A stretch of 6,874 nucleotides of DNA, taken from positions 86,247 through 93,120 of the forward strand of contig AQSA01000009.1 in assembly GCA_000402815.1 (NCBI GenBank), read 5' to 3'. Below, one piece after another: positions 6,758 through 6,874 of this stretch. This stretch comes from Candidatus Neomarinimicrobium atlanticum. Its GTDB lineage: Bacteria; Fidelibacterota; Marinisomatia; Marinisomatales; Marinisomataceae. The stretch's first letter is position 1. Each line of letters opens with the position of its first letter. A program made the position numbers and the translations under genes. The notes beneath the pieces are model-generated. The model worked only from the letters and a program-made list of their open reading frames with translations, was not told where the DNA came from and made no database searches.

Positions 6758-6874
6758 TTAGTCCTTTTTTTGATTAAAATTCTTTAACATATTTTGAGCT
6801 TCTAAAACTTGTTTCTTTGTTTTTCCATGATTAATAATCGTATTCAAACTTCTTTTTGCCTGAATAGTTTTACC
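6758..6874 (-). CDS. C-terminal end of an unrecognised protein (partial)
   Basis: An open frame enters from the right edge and ends with TAA at 6760-6758, 2 nt before the peptidase start. The visible 38 residues are basic and look helical (AKRSLNTIINHGKTKK, then QVLEAQNMLKNFNQKKD). The pattern of Ala and Leu spacing is reminiscent of the last repeat of a tetratricopeptide-type protein, but this is too short to name. The frame is judged real because it is open across the whole visible stretch, ends in a stop at a tight operon-like junction, and carries the peptidase ribosome site in its last codons. Its start and most of its sequence lie outside the window. Confidence 0.65.
   Translation of the reverse strand, partial: GKTIQAKRSLNTIINHGKTKKQVLEAQNMLKNFNQKKD
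6762..6765 (-). promoter_or_regulatory. Ribosome binding site of the Xaa-Pro peptidase gene
   Basis: AGGA on the minus strand stands 6 nt before the ATG at 6755-6753 and overlaps the final Lys-Asp codons of the upstream gene. It supports the chosen start, whose protein begins MSAEYFIRRQ, a usual opening for this short peptidase family. Confidence 0.7.

Noticed and set aside
1..6874. A dedicated new defence, secretion or mobile system
   Set aside because: Most genes fall in known housekeeping families. There are no integrases, toxins, nucleases other than none seen, repeats or attachment sites, and base composition looks even throughout.

Overview
The window is a tightly packed, AT-rich stretch (roughly one third G+C by eye) from a free-living bacterium, probably an uncultured marine lineage with a streamlined genome. 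All seven genes lie on the minus strand, with junctions of -28 to +7 nt. No gap exceeds 7 bases, so no stretch of 300 bases lacks a gene. I see no RNA gene, CRISPR array, insertion sequence, promoter or terminator. The organism cannot be fixed from the sequence. Low G+C, a short M24B Xaa-Pro peptidase and an HHIP-like PQQ-type sugar dehydrogenase would suit Marinimicrobia/SAR406 or another FCB-type marine group. The YadGH-like exporter also resembles proteobacterial proteins, so this placement is only a low-confidence inference.

In transcription order (high to low coordinate) the layout is: the last 38 codons of an unrecognised protein (6758-6874); a short Xaa-Pro peptidase with a complete set of metal ligands (5667-6755); an unrecognised predicted lipoprotein with a C-terminal membrane helix (4691-5659); NAD+-dependent DNA ligase LigA (2718-4718), whose start lies inside the end of the lipoprotein gene; an exported sorbosone/glucose-dehydrogenase-type beta-propeller protein (1555-2715); the ATPase of a YadG-type ABC-2 exporter, starting with TTG (628-1554); and its YadH-type permease, cut by the window edge (1-635).

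The spacing argues for one polycistronic transcript with translational coupling at several junctions. The last two genes clearly work together as one ABC-2 exporter. The others (peptide turnover, a periplasmic membrane-anchored protein, DNA replication and repair, periplasmic sugar oxidation) have no obvious shared pathway. They look like a co-directional housekeeping run typical of a compact genome, not a dedicated new system. The most notable points are the reduced zinc-finger motif in LigA, the LppM-like double-anchored lipoprotein, and the way start codons are set at the junctions.
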